A stretch of DNA of 5,823 nt from Desulfobacterales bacterium (GTDB lineage Bacteria > Desulfobacterota > Desulfobacteria > Desulfobacterales > JAHEIW01), in NCBI GenBank assembly GCA_030145015.1, contig JAQYWI010000278.1, positions 1 through 5,823 of the forward strand, written 5' to 3'. Of this stretch, positions 1-5,305 are shown in pieces (the first letter of the stretch is position 1; every line of letters begins with the position of its first letter). A model generated the notes under the pieces. It worked only from the letters and a program-made list of their open reading frames with translations. It ran no database searches and had not been told where the DNA came from. The translations under genes and the position numbers were made by a program.

Positions 1-1
1 T

Positions 2-847
2 ATCTTAAGTTTTACCGAACCCTATATCTATGATATGCCGTTGTCGGGAACCGTTAGGGCTTATAACTGGGTATACGATTATAACGATTATCAGAAGGAC
101 AGCTGGGGGGGCAGTCTCGGCTTCGGTTATCCTGTTTTTGATTATACCCGATTTTATACAACTTACCTGTATGATATATCGGACATCCAAAATATCGATA
201 ATGACGCTTCTGATTCAATCAAAGACCTGAAAGGCAAAAATGTTAAAAGCAGCATAGATACGAATCTGAAATATGACTCGCGCAACAGAGGTTTCCTTGC
301 CACCAGGGGCGCCCTTAACAGTATCGGTTTTGAATTTGCCGGCCTTGGAGGTGATATCGGGTTCATGAAATACATTGCCGAAACCGCATGGTACTTTCCG
401 TTGGTCTGGGATTTTGTCGCTGTTGCCCATGCGAAAGCAGGCTATATTACGGACATCAGAAAAAAGATATTGCCCGATTATGAGAAATTTTATATGGGTG
501 GCATCGGGTCTATGAGGGGATTTGAACGCGATGATTTAGCCCCCGAAGATGCTGACGGCGCGAGTATAGGTGGTGATGCGATGATTGCGTTTAATTTTGA
601 ACTGGTCTTTCCGCTAATAAAGGACGTGGGCGTACATGGTGTTTTATTTTTTGATACCGGCAGGATTTATAAAGAGAGAGACGATATCGAATTTAACCCG
701 TCGGATCTGCGGCAAAGTGCGGGGGGCGGCATTCGCTGGCTTTCGCCGATGGGGCCCCTCGACATTGAATACGGCTATATTCTTGATCGCAAGGACAGTG
801 ATCACGGGGCCGGCCAATTTGAGTTTTCAATGGCCTCATCTTGGTAA
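2..847 (+). CDS. bamA: Outer membrane protein assembly factor BamA, C-terminal part (5' end outside window)
   Basis: This is the 3' end of a BamA (Omp85) gene. The frame is open from the window edge, giving 281 residues that cover most of the membrane beta-barrel; the POTRA domains lie upstream. BamA is the core of the BAM complex that folds and inserts beta-barrel proteins into the outer membrane. The sequence shows alternating aromatic strands (FTEPYIYD near the start), the loop-6 signature MRGF at fragment residues 171-174 (the family's [V/M]RGF/Y motif), FFDTG near 216-220, and the segment GGGIRWLSPMGPLDIEYG. It ends in FEFSMASSW, a terminal beta-signal with a final Trp, as in E. coli BamA (GKTW). 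The ATG at 35 is internal and not a true start. ompH follows after 167 nt, the classical bamA-skp order. The identification is secure; only the N-terminal half is unseen. Confidence 0.95.
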   Translation: MLSFTEPYIYDMPLSGTVRAYNWVYDYNDYQKDSWGGSLGFGYPVFDYTRFYTTYLYDISDIQNIDNDASDSIKDLKGKNVKSSIDTNLKYDSRNRGFLATRGALNSIGFEFAGLGGDIGFMKYIAETAWYFPLVWDFVAVAHAKAGYITDIRKKILPDYEKFYMGGIGSMRGFERDDLAPEDADGASIGGDAMIAFNFELVFPLIKDVGVHGVLFFDTGRIYKERDDIEFNPSDLRQSAGGGIRWLSPMGPLDIEYGYILDRKDSDHGAGQFEFSMASSW

Positions 848-867
848 CGAGGTGTATGTTATCACGG

Positions 868-873
868 TATAAT
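868..873 (+). promoter_or_regulatory. Possible promoter -10 element upstream of ompH
   Basis: A perfect TATAAT lies 20 nt after the bamA stop codon. No good -35 box sits at the usual 16-18 nt; the best TTGACA-like hexamer, TTGGTA at 841-846, is 21 nt away, which is too far for a strong sigma-70 promoter. If used, transcription would begin near 880, just ahead of the hairpin at 891-911, giving ompH its own leader. This is weak evidence, because such hexamers are common by chance in AT-rich gaps. Confidence 0.22.
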
Positions 874-890
874 TCTTACCTGGATTTTGC

Positions 891-920
891 CCGCTTCGCG
901 GGGTGAAGCGGTTAATTTTA
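891..920 (+). terminator. Possible intrinsic terminator or attenuator hairpin between bamA and ompH
   Basis: A perfect 7-bp inverted repeat (CCGCTTC at 891-897 and GAAGCGG at 905-911, with a 7-nt loop) is followed by TTAATTTTA. An overlapping alternative hairpin, CCCGC(890-894)-TTC-GCGGG(898-902), uses the same 5' bases, so the two are mutually exclusive. The U-tract is interrupted by two A's, so termination would be partial. The position, after bamA and before ompH, suits either a bamA terminator with readthrough or an attenuator in an ompH leader. Confidence 0.35.
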
Positions 921-939
921 TGACACCAAGGAGCTCCTC

Positions 940-984
940 ATGAAAATAGATGAGAATCTTTCTTGTGCAGAATCCACTTATTAA
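940..984 (+). CDS. Possible 14-codon leader peptide ORF before ompH
   Basis: A short open frame begins with ATG at 940 and ends with TAA at 982-984, encoding MKIDENLSCAESTY. Its start is preceded by AAGGAG at 928-933 with a 6-nt spacer, one of the better Shine-Dalgarno matches in the window. The SD overlaps a 10-bp perfect palindrome, AGGAGCTCCT (929-938). The ORF ends 30 nt before the ompH start. It has no run of one amino acid of the kind used in classical amino-acid attenuators, and I recognise no family. It may be a leader peptide, a remnant of a lost gene start, or chance. Confidence 0.22.
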   Translation: MKIDENLSCAESTY

Positions 985-1014
985 CAATCTATTCAAATAT
1001 ACAGGGGGCAAAGC

Positions 1015-1554
1015 ATGCGAATTCCCAAATACGGTCTATTGTTTTTATTTTCCTTTTTCAGTTTTTTCTGGCTCGCTTCCGCAGATGCAGCCGATGTCGC
1101 TAAAATTGGTGTTTTGAATATGCAGCGCGTTCTGAGTACATCAGATGCCGGCAAAGCTGCACAGGCTGAAATTAAAACACAGCGAGATAAAATGTTGGAG
1201 GATCTGAAGGTAAAAGGAGCTGAAATAGACGCGCTCGGCAAGCAGTTTGAGCGCGAGTCGATGGTGATGAGTAAAGAGAAGCGTGAAGAAAAGGAAAGAG
1301 AATATAGAATCAGAATAAACGATTTTAAGTCACTTGAAAAGAGATATAATTCGCAATCGCAAGAACTCCAAAAAAGACTGCTTAACAAAATAGTCCAAGA
1401 CGTGCGTGTGCTTGTTGAGGAGATCGGGAAAAATGAAGGCTATCTGATTATCATAAGGAGTGAAAGCGTGATGTATTCGCCGGGCGCTATTGACATTACC
1501 GATGGGCTCATAAAACAGATGAATGACAATTTCGCAAAGAAGTCTGGTAATTAA
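1015..1554 (+). CDS. ompH: OmpH/Skp family periplasmic chaperone
   Basis: A 179-residue exported protein of the OmpH/Skp family, which binds unfolded outer-membrane proteins in the periplasm and delivers them to BAM. Residues 1-25 form a signal peptide: basic start (MRIPK), a long hydrophobic core rich in Phe and Leu, and an ADA site probably cleaved after A25. The mature protein starts ADVAKIGVLNMQRVL, the family's first beta-strand segment. Residues about 45-138 are highly charged, heptad-like and rich in Lys, Glu, Arg and Gln, matching the long coiled-coil tentacles of Skp. The C-terminal GYLIIIRSE...YSPGAIDITDGLIKQMN returns to the trimer body and is typical of the family. GGGGG at 1004-1008 serves as ribosome-binding site 6 nt before the ATG. 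It follows bamA as in most proteobacteria, but fabZ rather than lpxD comes next. Confidence 0.92.
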   Translation: MRIPKYGLLFLFSFFSFFWLASADAADVAKIGVLNMQRVLSTSDAGKAAQAEIKTQRDKMLEDLKVKGAEIDALGKQFERESMVMSKEKREEKEREYRIRINDFKSLEKRYNSQSQELQKRLLNKIVQDVRVLVEEIGKNEGYLIIIRSESVMYSPGAIDITDGLIKQMNDNFAKKSGN

Positions 1555-1605
1555 CTCCTGCGGCGCAATCCGACAACCTATTGTTTCCACCTTTCAGGAG
1601 GAAAA

Positions 1606-2043
1606 ATGGAAAAAACATATGACATTCAAGCCATTATGGATTTTTTGCCGCATCGCTATCCCTTCATCCTGGTTGACAGAATTCTGGATTTGATTCCCGG
1701 TGAAAAAATCACTGCCCTTAAAAATGTCACGATTAATGAACCCTTTTTCCAGGGGCATTTTCCAACCTTTCCGATTATGCCGGGAGTCTTGATTGTTGAA
1801 GCCATGGCACAAACTGCAGGGGTACTTGCGCTTGAATCAATGCCCGCCGAAAAGCGCGGTGCCCCGGTCTTTTTTATGGGGATGGATAAAGTTAAATTCA
1901 GAAAACCCGTTGTACCCGGTGATCAGCTTATATTGGAAGTGCAGATTTTAAAATTCCGGTCAAAAGTTGTAAAAGCATCCGGCCAAGCCCTTGTTGAAAA
2001 CAATGTCGTTGCCGAGGCTGAACTCATGGCCGCGCTTGGATGA
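1606..2043 (+). CDS. fabZ: 3-hydroxyacyl-[acyl-carrier-protein] dehydratase FabZ
   Basis: FabZ dehydrates (3R)-hydroxyacyl-ACP to trans-2-enoyl-ACP in cytoplasmic type II fatty acid synthesis and competes with lipid A synthesis for 3-hydroxymyristoyl-ACP. The 145 residues match the family's length and single hot-dog fold. LPHRYPFILVDR lies at 14-25, and the active-site helix region at 49-69 contains catalytic His51 (in GHFP), the PIMPG turn (56-60) and catalytic Glu65 (in VEAMAQ). Residues 54-55 are Thr-Phe where HFPG is usual. The start is well fixed by AGGAGG at 1596-1601, 4 nt before the ATG, the best Shine-Dalgarno in the window. It lies 51 nt after ompH. In the usual lipid A cluster lpxD would precede it and lpxA follow it; neither is present. 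The FabZ call rather than FabA rests on length and on the LPHRYPFxLVD motif. Confidence 0.95.
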   Translation: MEKTYDIQAIMDFLPHRYPFILVDRILDLIPGEKITALKNVTINEPFFQGHFPTFPIMPGVLIVEAMAQTAGVLALESMPAEKRGAPVFFMGMDKVKFRKPVVPGDQLILEVQILKFRSKVVKASGQALVENNVVAEAELMAALG

Positions 2044-2165
2044 TCAAATCAATTCCGTTCCAATTCAAAGTAAGGTGTCATATCTTCGCCGGCTTCTCTT
2101 TTTTCTGTGATACGTCCAAGTTTAACTTCCCCACCAACCGGCATCGGTTAAGCATAAGAAGATGA
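2040..2165 (+). CDS. Possible 41-aa ORF overlapping fabZ stop and lptF start
   Basis: An open frame of 41 codons fills the fabZ-lptF gap. Its ATG (2040-2042) overlaps the fabZ TGA as ATGA, and its own TGA (2163-2165) overlaps the lptF ATG (2162-2164), again as ATGA. Such overlaps at both ends are the usual geometry of translational coupling. The product begins MIKSIPFQFKVRCHIF and is basic and Phe-rich (FAGFSFFCD in the middle), with an Arg-rich end. I recognise no family, and it does not resemble the N-terminus of LpxA, which often follows fabZ. No clear Shine-Dalgarno precedes it. A frame this short can easily be open by chance, so its coding status is uncertain. It could also act only as a ribosome path that feeds lptF, whose own SD is poor. 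Confidence 0.3.
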   Translation: MIKSIPFQFKVRCHIFAGFSFFCDTSKFNFPTNRHRLSIRR

Positions 2166-3334
2166 AACTCGTTTCCATAATAAACCGGTATATTTTTAAA
2201 GAATTTCTGGTCCCCTTTGCGGTCAATGTATTGTTTTTTACCTTTATTTTCTTAATGGCCGAATTGATCGAAATTACCAACTGGATCGTCAATTACAATA
2301 TCAATATGGCCACCATTTTATGGATGATCTTCTTTCAAATGCCATTTCTTTTAATTTTTGTCATACCGATATCGGTTATGATTACGGTCTTATTGACGTT
2401 TCTGCGCTTATCCAATGAAAATGAAATTCTGGCGATAAAAACCGGCGGTATCAGCTTATACGTTTTGCTTGCACCGGTATTCGCTTTTTGTTTCATTGGT
2501 TTTGTATTGACGATGGTTATGTCCGTTTATGGCCAGCCAAAAGGCCGATCCGCTTTGAGAGAATTGACCCGACAAATTGTGTCAGAGAACATGACGATCG
2601 GGCTGAAAGAAAGAGTCTTTAATGATAGTTTTGACGATGTTGTGATCTATGTGAATGAAATCGATTCAAAAAGTAAAACGCTGATGGATGTTTTTATTGA
2701 AGATAGGCGGCAGCCCGATCGAGTCAATACGGTGATTGCACCCCGGGGCGAAATTTTTAATGAACCTGAGCGTGCCATTTTTCATTTAAGGCTTTTCAAT
2801 GGCAGCATCCACCAGGCCAACCTGAAAGATAAAGCGGCGCATTCGATCCAGTTTGATCGGTATGATATCAGCCTGCCAATGGACACAGCTCCTGCCAAAA
2901 AAGACCGAAAACCCATACGGCCTAAAGAGATGAACACGGACTATTTGAAACAATTTGTAAAGAGTTCTAATGCTGAAGATGACCGCTATTTTAGGGCCCG
3001 GCTGGAGCTGCATCGCAGATTTGCAATTCCATTTGGCTGTTTTGCGCTTGGGCTTCTGGCCGTACCGCTGGGCGTGCAATCCAAATCGGCAAAACGATCG
3101 TTTGGTTTGTTTTTGGGGCTTGTCTTTTATTTGTTTTATTACCTGTTAATGTCTATCGGCAAAATATATGGCGAATCAGGTGCGTATCCACCTGCGATCG
3201 GTATGTGGCTTCCTAATTTTGTCATGGGCGGGTTGGGTTTTTATTTTCTGATTCGTACGGCAAATGAACGCACACTAAAAGTCGATGTTATTTATGATCG
3301 GTTGCAGCAGTTATGGTTCAAATGGAAACGGTAA
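2162..3334 (+). CDS. lptF: LPS export ABC transporter permease LptF (YjgP/YjgQ family)
   Basis: A 390-residue inner-membrane permease of the LptF/LptG family. With LptG and the ATPase LptB it forms the LptB2FG exporter, which extracts LPS from the inner membrane and passes it to LptC and LptA. The layout is canonical: three N-terminal membrane segments (about 12-34, 50-80 and 98-124), a periplasmic beta-rich domain (about 125-275), and three C-terminal segments (about 287-305, 313-332 and 343-365). The cytoplasmic motif NENEILAIKTGGIS (85-98) corresponds to the coupling helix that contacts LptB, with its conserved Glu at 88. LHRRFAIP (283-290) opens the second membrane block. DRRQPDRVNTVIAPRGE (181-197) is LptF-like. 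The ATG is the first in-frame start after a stop at 2123-2125. AAGAAG abuts it directly, so the SD spacing is poor, consistent with coupling to upstream translation. lptG follows 88 nt later. Confidence 0.9.
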   Translation: MKLVSIINRYIFKEFLVPFAVNVLFFTFIFLMAELIEITNWIVNYNINMATILWMIFFQMPFLLIFVIPISVMITVLLTFLRLSNENEILAIKTGGISLYVLLAPVFAFCFIGFVLTMVMSVYGQPKGRSALRELTRQIVSENMTIGLKERVFNDSFDDVVIYVNEIDSKSKTLMDVFIEDRRQPDRVNTVIAPRGEIFNEPERAIFHLRLFNGSIHQANLKDKAAHSIQFDRYDISLPMDTAPAKKDRKPIRPKEMNTDYLKQFVKSSNAEDDRYFRARLELHRRFAIPFGCFALGLLAVPLGVQSKSAKRSFGLFLGLVFYLFYYLLMSIGKIYGESGAYPPAIGMWLPNFVMGGLGFYFLIRTANERTLKVDVIYDRLQQLWFKWKR

Positions 3335-3422
3335 TGTGATGTCTCGGCAGTTTGCAACGCTATGAGAATATAGAGTTTCTTCGGAGCCCCTAATTTTCAG
3401 ACATCGTGGGTCAATCTAGCTT

Positions 3423-4499
3423 ATGACGATTGTTGATAAATATTTAGCACGGGAAATCCTCAAAAGCCTGGTGGTTGTTTTGGCAGTAGTGGTGGGGCTC
3501 TATATCATCGTCGAATTTTTCAATAAGGCCGACAACTTTATGGAAGCCGGTTTACCTATTTCACGGCTACTTCGATATCTTCAATTAAAGCTTCCCCAGA
3601 TCATCACTCAGATCACGCCGGTTGGCATACTGCTAGCCATTTTGATCGCCTTCGGATTAATGAACAAAAACAATGAGATCATTGCGCTGAAAAGCGGAGG
3701 TGTCAGCGTCTACTATCTGCTGCGACCCGTTCTTACTATCGCTGTTTTTCTGAGTATTTCGCTTTTTTGCCTATCTGAAATTATCGTTCCCATTACGATC
3801 AGCAAAGCCAACAAAATTTGGCTGATGGAAGTTAAAAATAAACCCACCATGACTTCCAAACAAAAGAATATATGGATCAAGGGACATCGCGCTATTTATT
3901 TTATTCAGTACTTTAACCCCCAGAACCGTTCTATTTCAGGCGTCATCCTGAATTTTTTTGATAACGAGTTTAAACTCGCAAGAAGAGTTGATGCCAACAG
4001 GGCTTTGTATATCAAAGGCAAATGGGTGTTTTATGATAGTATGGAGCAGGTGCTGGACAGGGAAACTGAAATTTACAATGTGCAATTTCATGCCCAGAAG
4101 GCCGAGGATGTTGATTTTTTGCCGGAAGATTTAATGCGCGCGTTTAAAAAATCTGAGGAGATGAATATCGCGGAGCTTTTTAGATATACTCAGGAAGTCG
4201 AATCGGAAGGCTACGATGCAACCACCTTTCGAGTGGACTTCCATGCTCGATTTGCTTATCCTGTTTTATCAATAATTTTGTGCATCCTGGGTATCGGAAT
4301 TGCCGTCAAGCGCAAAAGCCGGGAAGGCCCATCCGTCAGTATCGCCTTTGGCGCTCTTTTGGTGTTTCTTTATTGGGTTTTCCATAGTTTTTGCCTATCA
4401 TTGGGATATGGCGGAATGCTTCCTCCGGTTGTATCCGCTTGGATTTCAAATCTAATTTTTTCGTGCTATGCTGTTTTAAACCTGATCAATGCGGAATAA
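3423..4499 (+). CDS. lptG: LPS export ABC transporter permease LptG (YjgP/YjgQ family)
   Basis: A 358-residue paralogue of the preceding gene and the likely second permease half of LptB2FG. Membrane segments lie near 13-33, 55-80, 97-122, 277-296, 303-325 and 333-355, with a periplasmic beta-domain between about 125 and 270. NKNNEIIALKSGGVS (81-95) is the coupling-helix motif, with Glu at 85, and aligns with the same motif in LptF. FHARFAYP (273-280) matches LHRRFAIP in LptF. NIWIKGHRAIYFIQYFNP (149-166) resembles the LptG segment reading W-x-K-x(n)-I. Being second in the pair and shorter supports LptG, although the F/G assignment rests on order and motifs. An in-frame TAG at 3417-3419 leaves ATG 3423 as the first start. 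Only a weak GTGGG (3406-3410), 12 nt upstream, could serve as SD. lptA, lptB and lptC are not in the window. Confidence 0.88.
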   Translation: MTIVDKYLAREILKSLVVVLAVVVGLYIIVEFFNKADNFMEAGLPISRLLRYLQLKLPQIITQITPVGILLAILIAFGLMNKNNEIIALKSGGVSVYYLLRPVLTIAVFLSISLFCLSEIIVPITISKANKIWLMEVKNKPTMTSKQKNIWIKGHRAIYFIQYFNPQNRSISGVILNFFDNEFKLARRVDANRALYIKGKWVFYDSMEQVLDRETEIYNVQFHAQKAEDVDFLPEDLMRAFKKSEEMNIAELFRYTQEVESEGYDATTFRVDFHARFAYPVLSIILCILGIGIAVKRKSREGPSVSIAFGALLVFLYWVFHSFCLSLGYGGMLPPVVSAWISNLIFSCYAVLNLINAE

Positions 4500-4525
4500 T
4501 CGGTAAACCATAGAAGGAGAACATT

Positions 4526-4699
4526 ATGGCAATCAGTCAAGAATTGCTGGAGATTCTGGCCTGCCCGAAGTGCAAGGGCGACATTTACCTAGATGATACT
4601 CAAAAGGGGCTTATCTGTGACCATTGCAAGTTGTTATATGAAATCAAAGATGACATCCCCATCATGCTCATCGACGAAGCCAAACCGTTAAGCGATTAG
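4526..4699 (+). CDS. Trm112/YcaR-like (UPF0434) small zinc-binding-type protein
   Basis: A 57-residue protein starting MAISQELLEILACPKCKG. Four cysteines in two CxxC pairs (C13/C16 and C31/C34) form a probable zinc-ribbon, and the ending YEIKDDIPIMLIDEA matches the family's 'Y-P-I-x-x-G-I-P-x-M-L' tail, placing it in the Trm112p-like/UPF0434 family (E. coli YcaR). Eukaryotic and archaeal Trm112 proteins stabilise and activate several methyltransferases; the bacterial role is not established. In E. coli ycaR lies between lpxK and kdsB, so linkage to LPS genes is a recurring theme, and here it follows lptG by 26 nt. AAGGAG at 4514-4519, 6 nt before the ATG, gives a firm start. The family's usual length is about 55-65 residues, so it is complete. 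A specific partner cannot be inferred from the window. Confidence 0.88.
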   Translation: MAISQELLEILACPKCKGDIYLDDTQKGLICDHCKLLYEIKDDIPIMLIDEAKPLSD

Positions 4700-4731
4700 T
4701 CACTTTCGAAGTCCATAATCATTTCTTTGTT
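4694..4731 (+). terminator. Weak candidate terminator after the Trm112-like gene
   Basis: An imperfect hairpin spans the stop codon: GATTA (4694-4698) can pair with TAATC (4716-4720), and inside it ACTT (4702-4705) pairs with AAGT (4709-4712) around a TCG loop. It is followed by the T-rich ATTTCTTTGTT. The stem is AT-rich and has an internal loop, so it would be unstable. It is listed because it coincides with the apparent switch from envelope genes to the DUF4416-yicC pair. Confidence 0.2.
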
Positions 4732-4752
4732 AAATGTATTTTTGAGATGGAT

Positions 4753-4758
4753 TCTAAT
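4753..4758 (+). promoter_or_regulatory. Possible -10 element upstream of the DUF4416 gene
   Basis: TCTAAT matches the TATAAT consensus at five of six positions, 21 nt before the DUF4416 start. The nearest TTGACA-like hexamer, TTGTTA at 4727-4732, is 20 nt upstream, longer than the preferred 16-18 nt. The 80-nt gap (4700-4779) is otherwise AT-rich and without coding signal. The site would let DUF4416-yicC be transcribed apart from the LPS genes, but the support is thin. Confidence 0.18.
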
Positions 4759-4779
4759 AACCCATAACTTATAACGAAT

Positions 4780-5301
4780 ATGAGTGAGCCGCAAACTGCC
4801 AAACCGGCGAAACTGGTCATCGGGATTTTTACGCCGAGCAAAAAAAAAATCGATAACCTGGCATTAGAACTTTCATCCCAATTCGGTCAGATTGACCTGG
4901 TAAGTTCATGGATGGATTTTAATTACACGTCCTATTATGAACCGGAAATGGGGCCTGCTCTGGTCAGGCGCGTGTTTGCATTTAAGCGACTCATCGAACA
5001 AGGTCAACTCGCAGCAGTTAAGATTGCAACCAACCAGATTGAGCAAGCCTATTCTACCGGTGGGAAGCGAGCGGCGAATATCGATCCCGGCTATATGCTG
5101 CATGAGCGATTTGTCCTGGCGTCTGGAAAAAATTTCAGTCATCGGATATATATCGGTCTTGGGATTTATGCGGATTTGACTTTGATTTATCAAAAGGGTA
5201 GCTTTCAAAAATTGCCGTGGACCTATCCCGATTATGCCGATCAGGCGATGCTCAATTTTCTGGATCAGGTGCGGCGTAAATACATTTTGGAGATGAAATA
5301 A
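4780..5301 (+). CDS. DUF4416 family protein of unknown function
   Basis: A 173-residue soluble protein with no signal peptide or membrane segment. I recognise it as DUF4416 from the sequence pattern: PAKLVIGIFTPS (9-20), FGQIDLVS (35-42), the strongly typical YYEPEMGP (52-59), KIATNQIEQAYS (81-92), NIDPGYM (100-106), SHRIYIGLGIYADLTLIY (120-137) and LPWTYPDY (145-152). The family has no assigned function. Its invariant Asp, Glu, Asn, His, Arg and Tyr residues suggest an enzyme or ligand-binding fold, but that is inference. The ATG is the first start after an in-frame TAA at 4765-4767; no good Shine-Dalgarno is visible. Codons 21-23 are a run of AAA inside a ten-A tract. yicC begins 4 nt after its stop, so the two are almost certainly co-expressed. 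That link points towards RNA or nucleotide metabolism, or stationary-phase physiology. Confidence 0.85.
   Translation: MSEPQTAKPAKLVIGIFTPSKKKIDNLALELSSQFGQIDLVSSWMDFNYTSYYEPEMGPALVRRVFAFKRLIEQGQLAAVKIATNQIEQAYSTGGKRAANIDPGYMLHERFVLASGKNFSHRIYIGLGIYADLTLIYQKGSFQKLPWTYPDYADQAMLNFLDQVRRKYILEMK
4840..4849 (+). repeat. A10 homopolymer tract inside the DUF4416 gene
   Basis: Ten consecutive A's encode Lys21-Lys23 and the first base of Ile24. Tracts of this length are known slippage sites for RNA polymerase and mutation-prone during replication. Loss of one A would lead to a stop at 4865-4867, and gain of one A to a stop at the TAA at 4854-4856, so either error truncates the protein to under 30 residues. 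Confidence 0.9.
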
Positions 5302-5305
5302 GAAT

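Noticed and set aside
35..847. Treating ATG 35 as the bamA start
   Set aside because: The frame continues upstream to the window edge with BamA-like sequence (FTEPYIYD), so the gene is simply truncated by the window.
993..1388. Open frame of 131 codons on the - strand opposite ompH
   Set aside because: It is antisense to a clearly recognised gene, is Ser/Leu-rich as expected for the complement of a Lys/Glu-rich coiled coil, and shows no family motif.
2136..2149. Hairpin AACCG-GCAT-CGGTT before lptF as a terminator
   Set aside because: The stem is only 5 bp and no T-run follows; it lies within the SD region of lptF and is more likely chance or a minor translation effect.
2162..4499. Tandem lptF and lptG as a recent gene duplication
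   Set aside because: The two share short motifs (NEI-x-A-x-K-x-GG and H-x-RFA-x-P) but differ widely elsewhere, fitting the ancient LptF/LptG divergence rather than a recent duplication.
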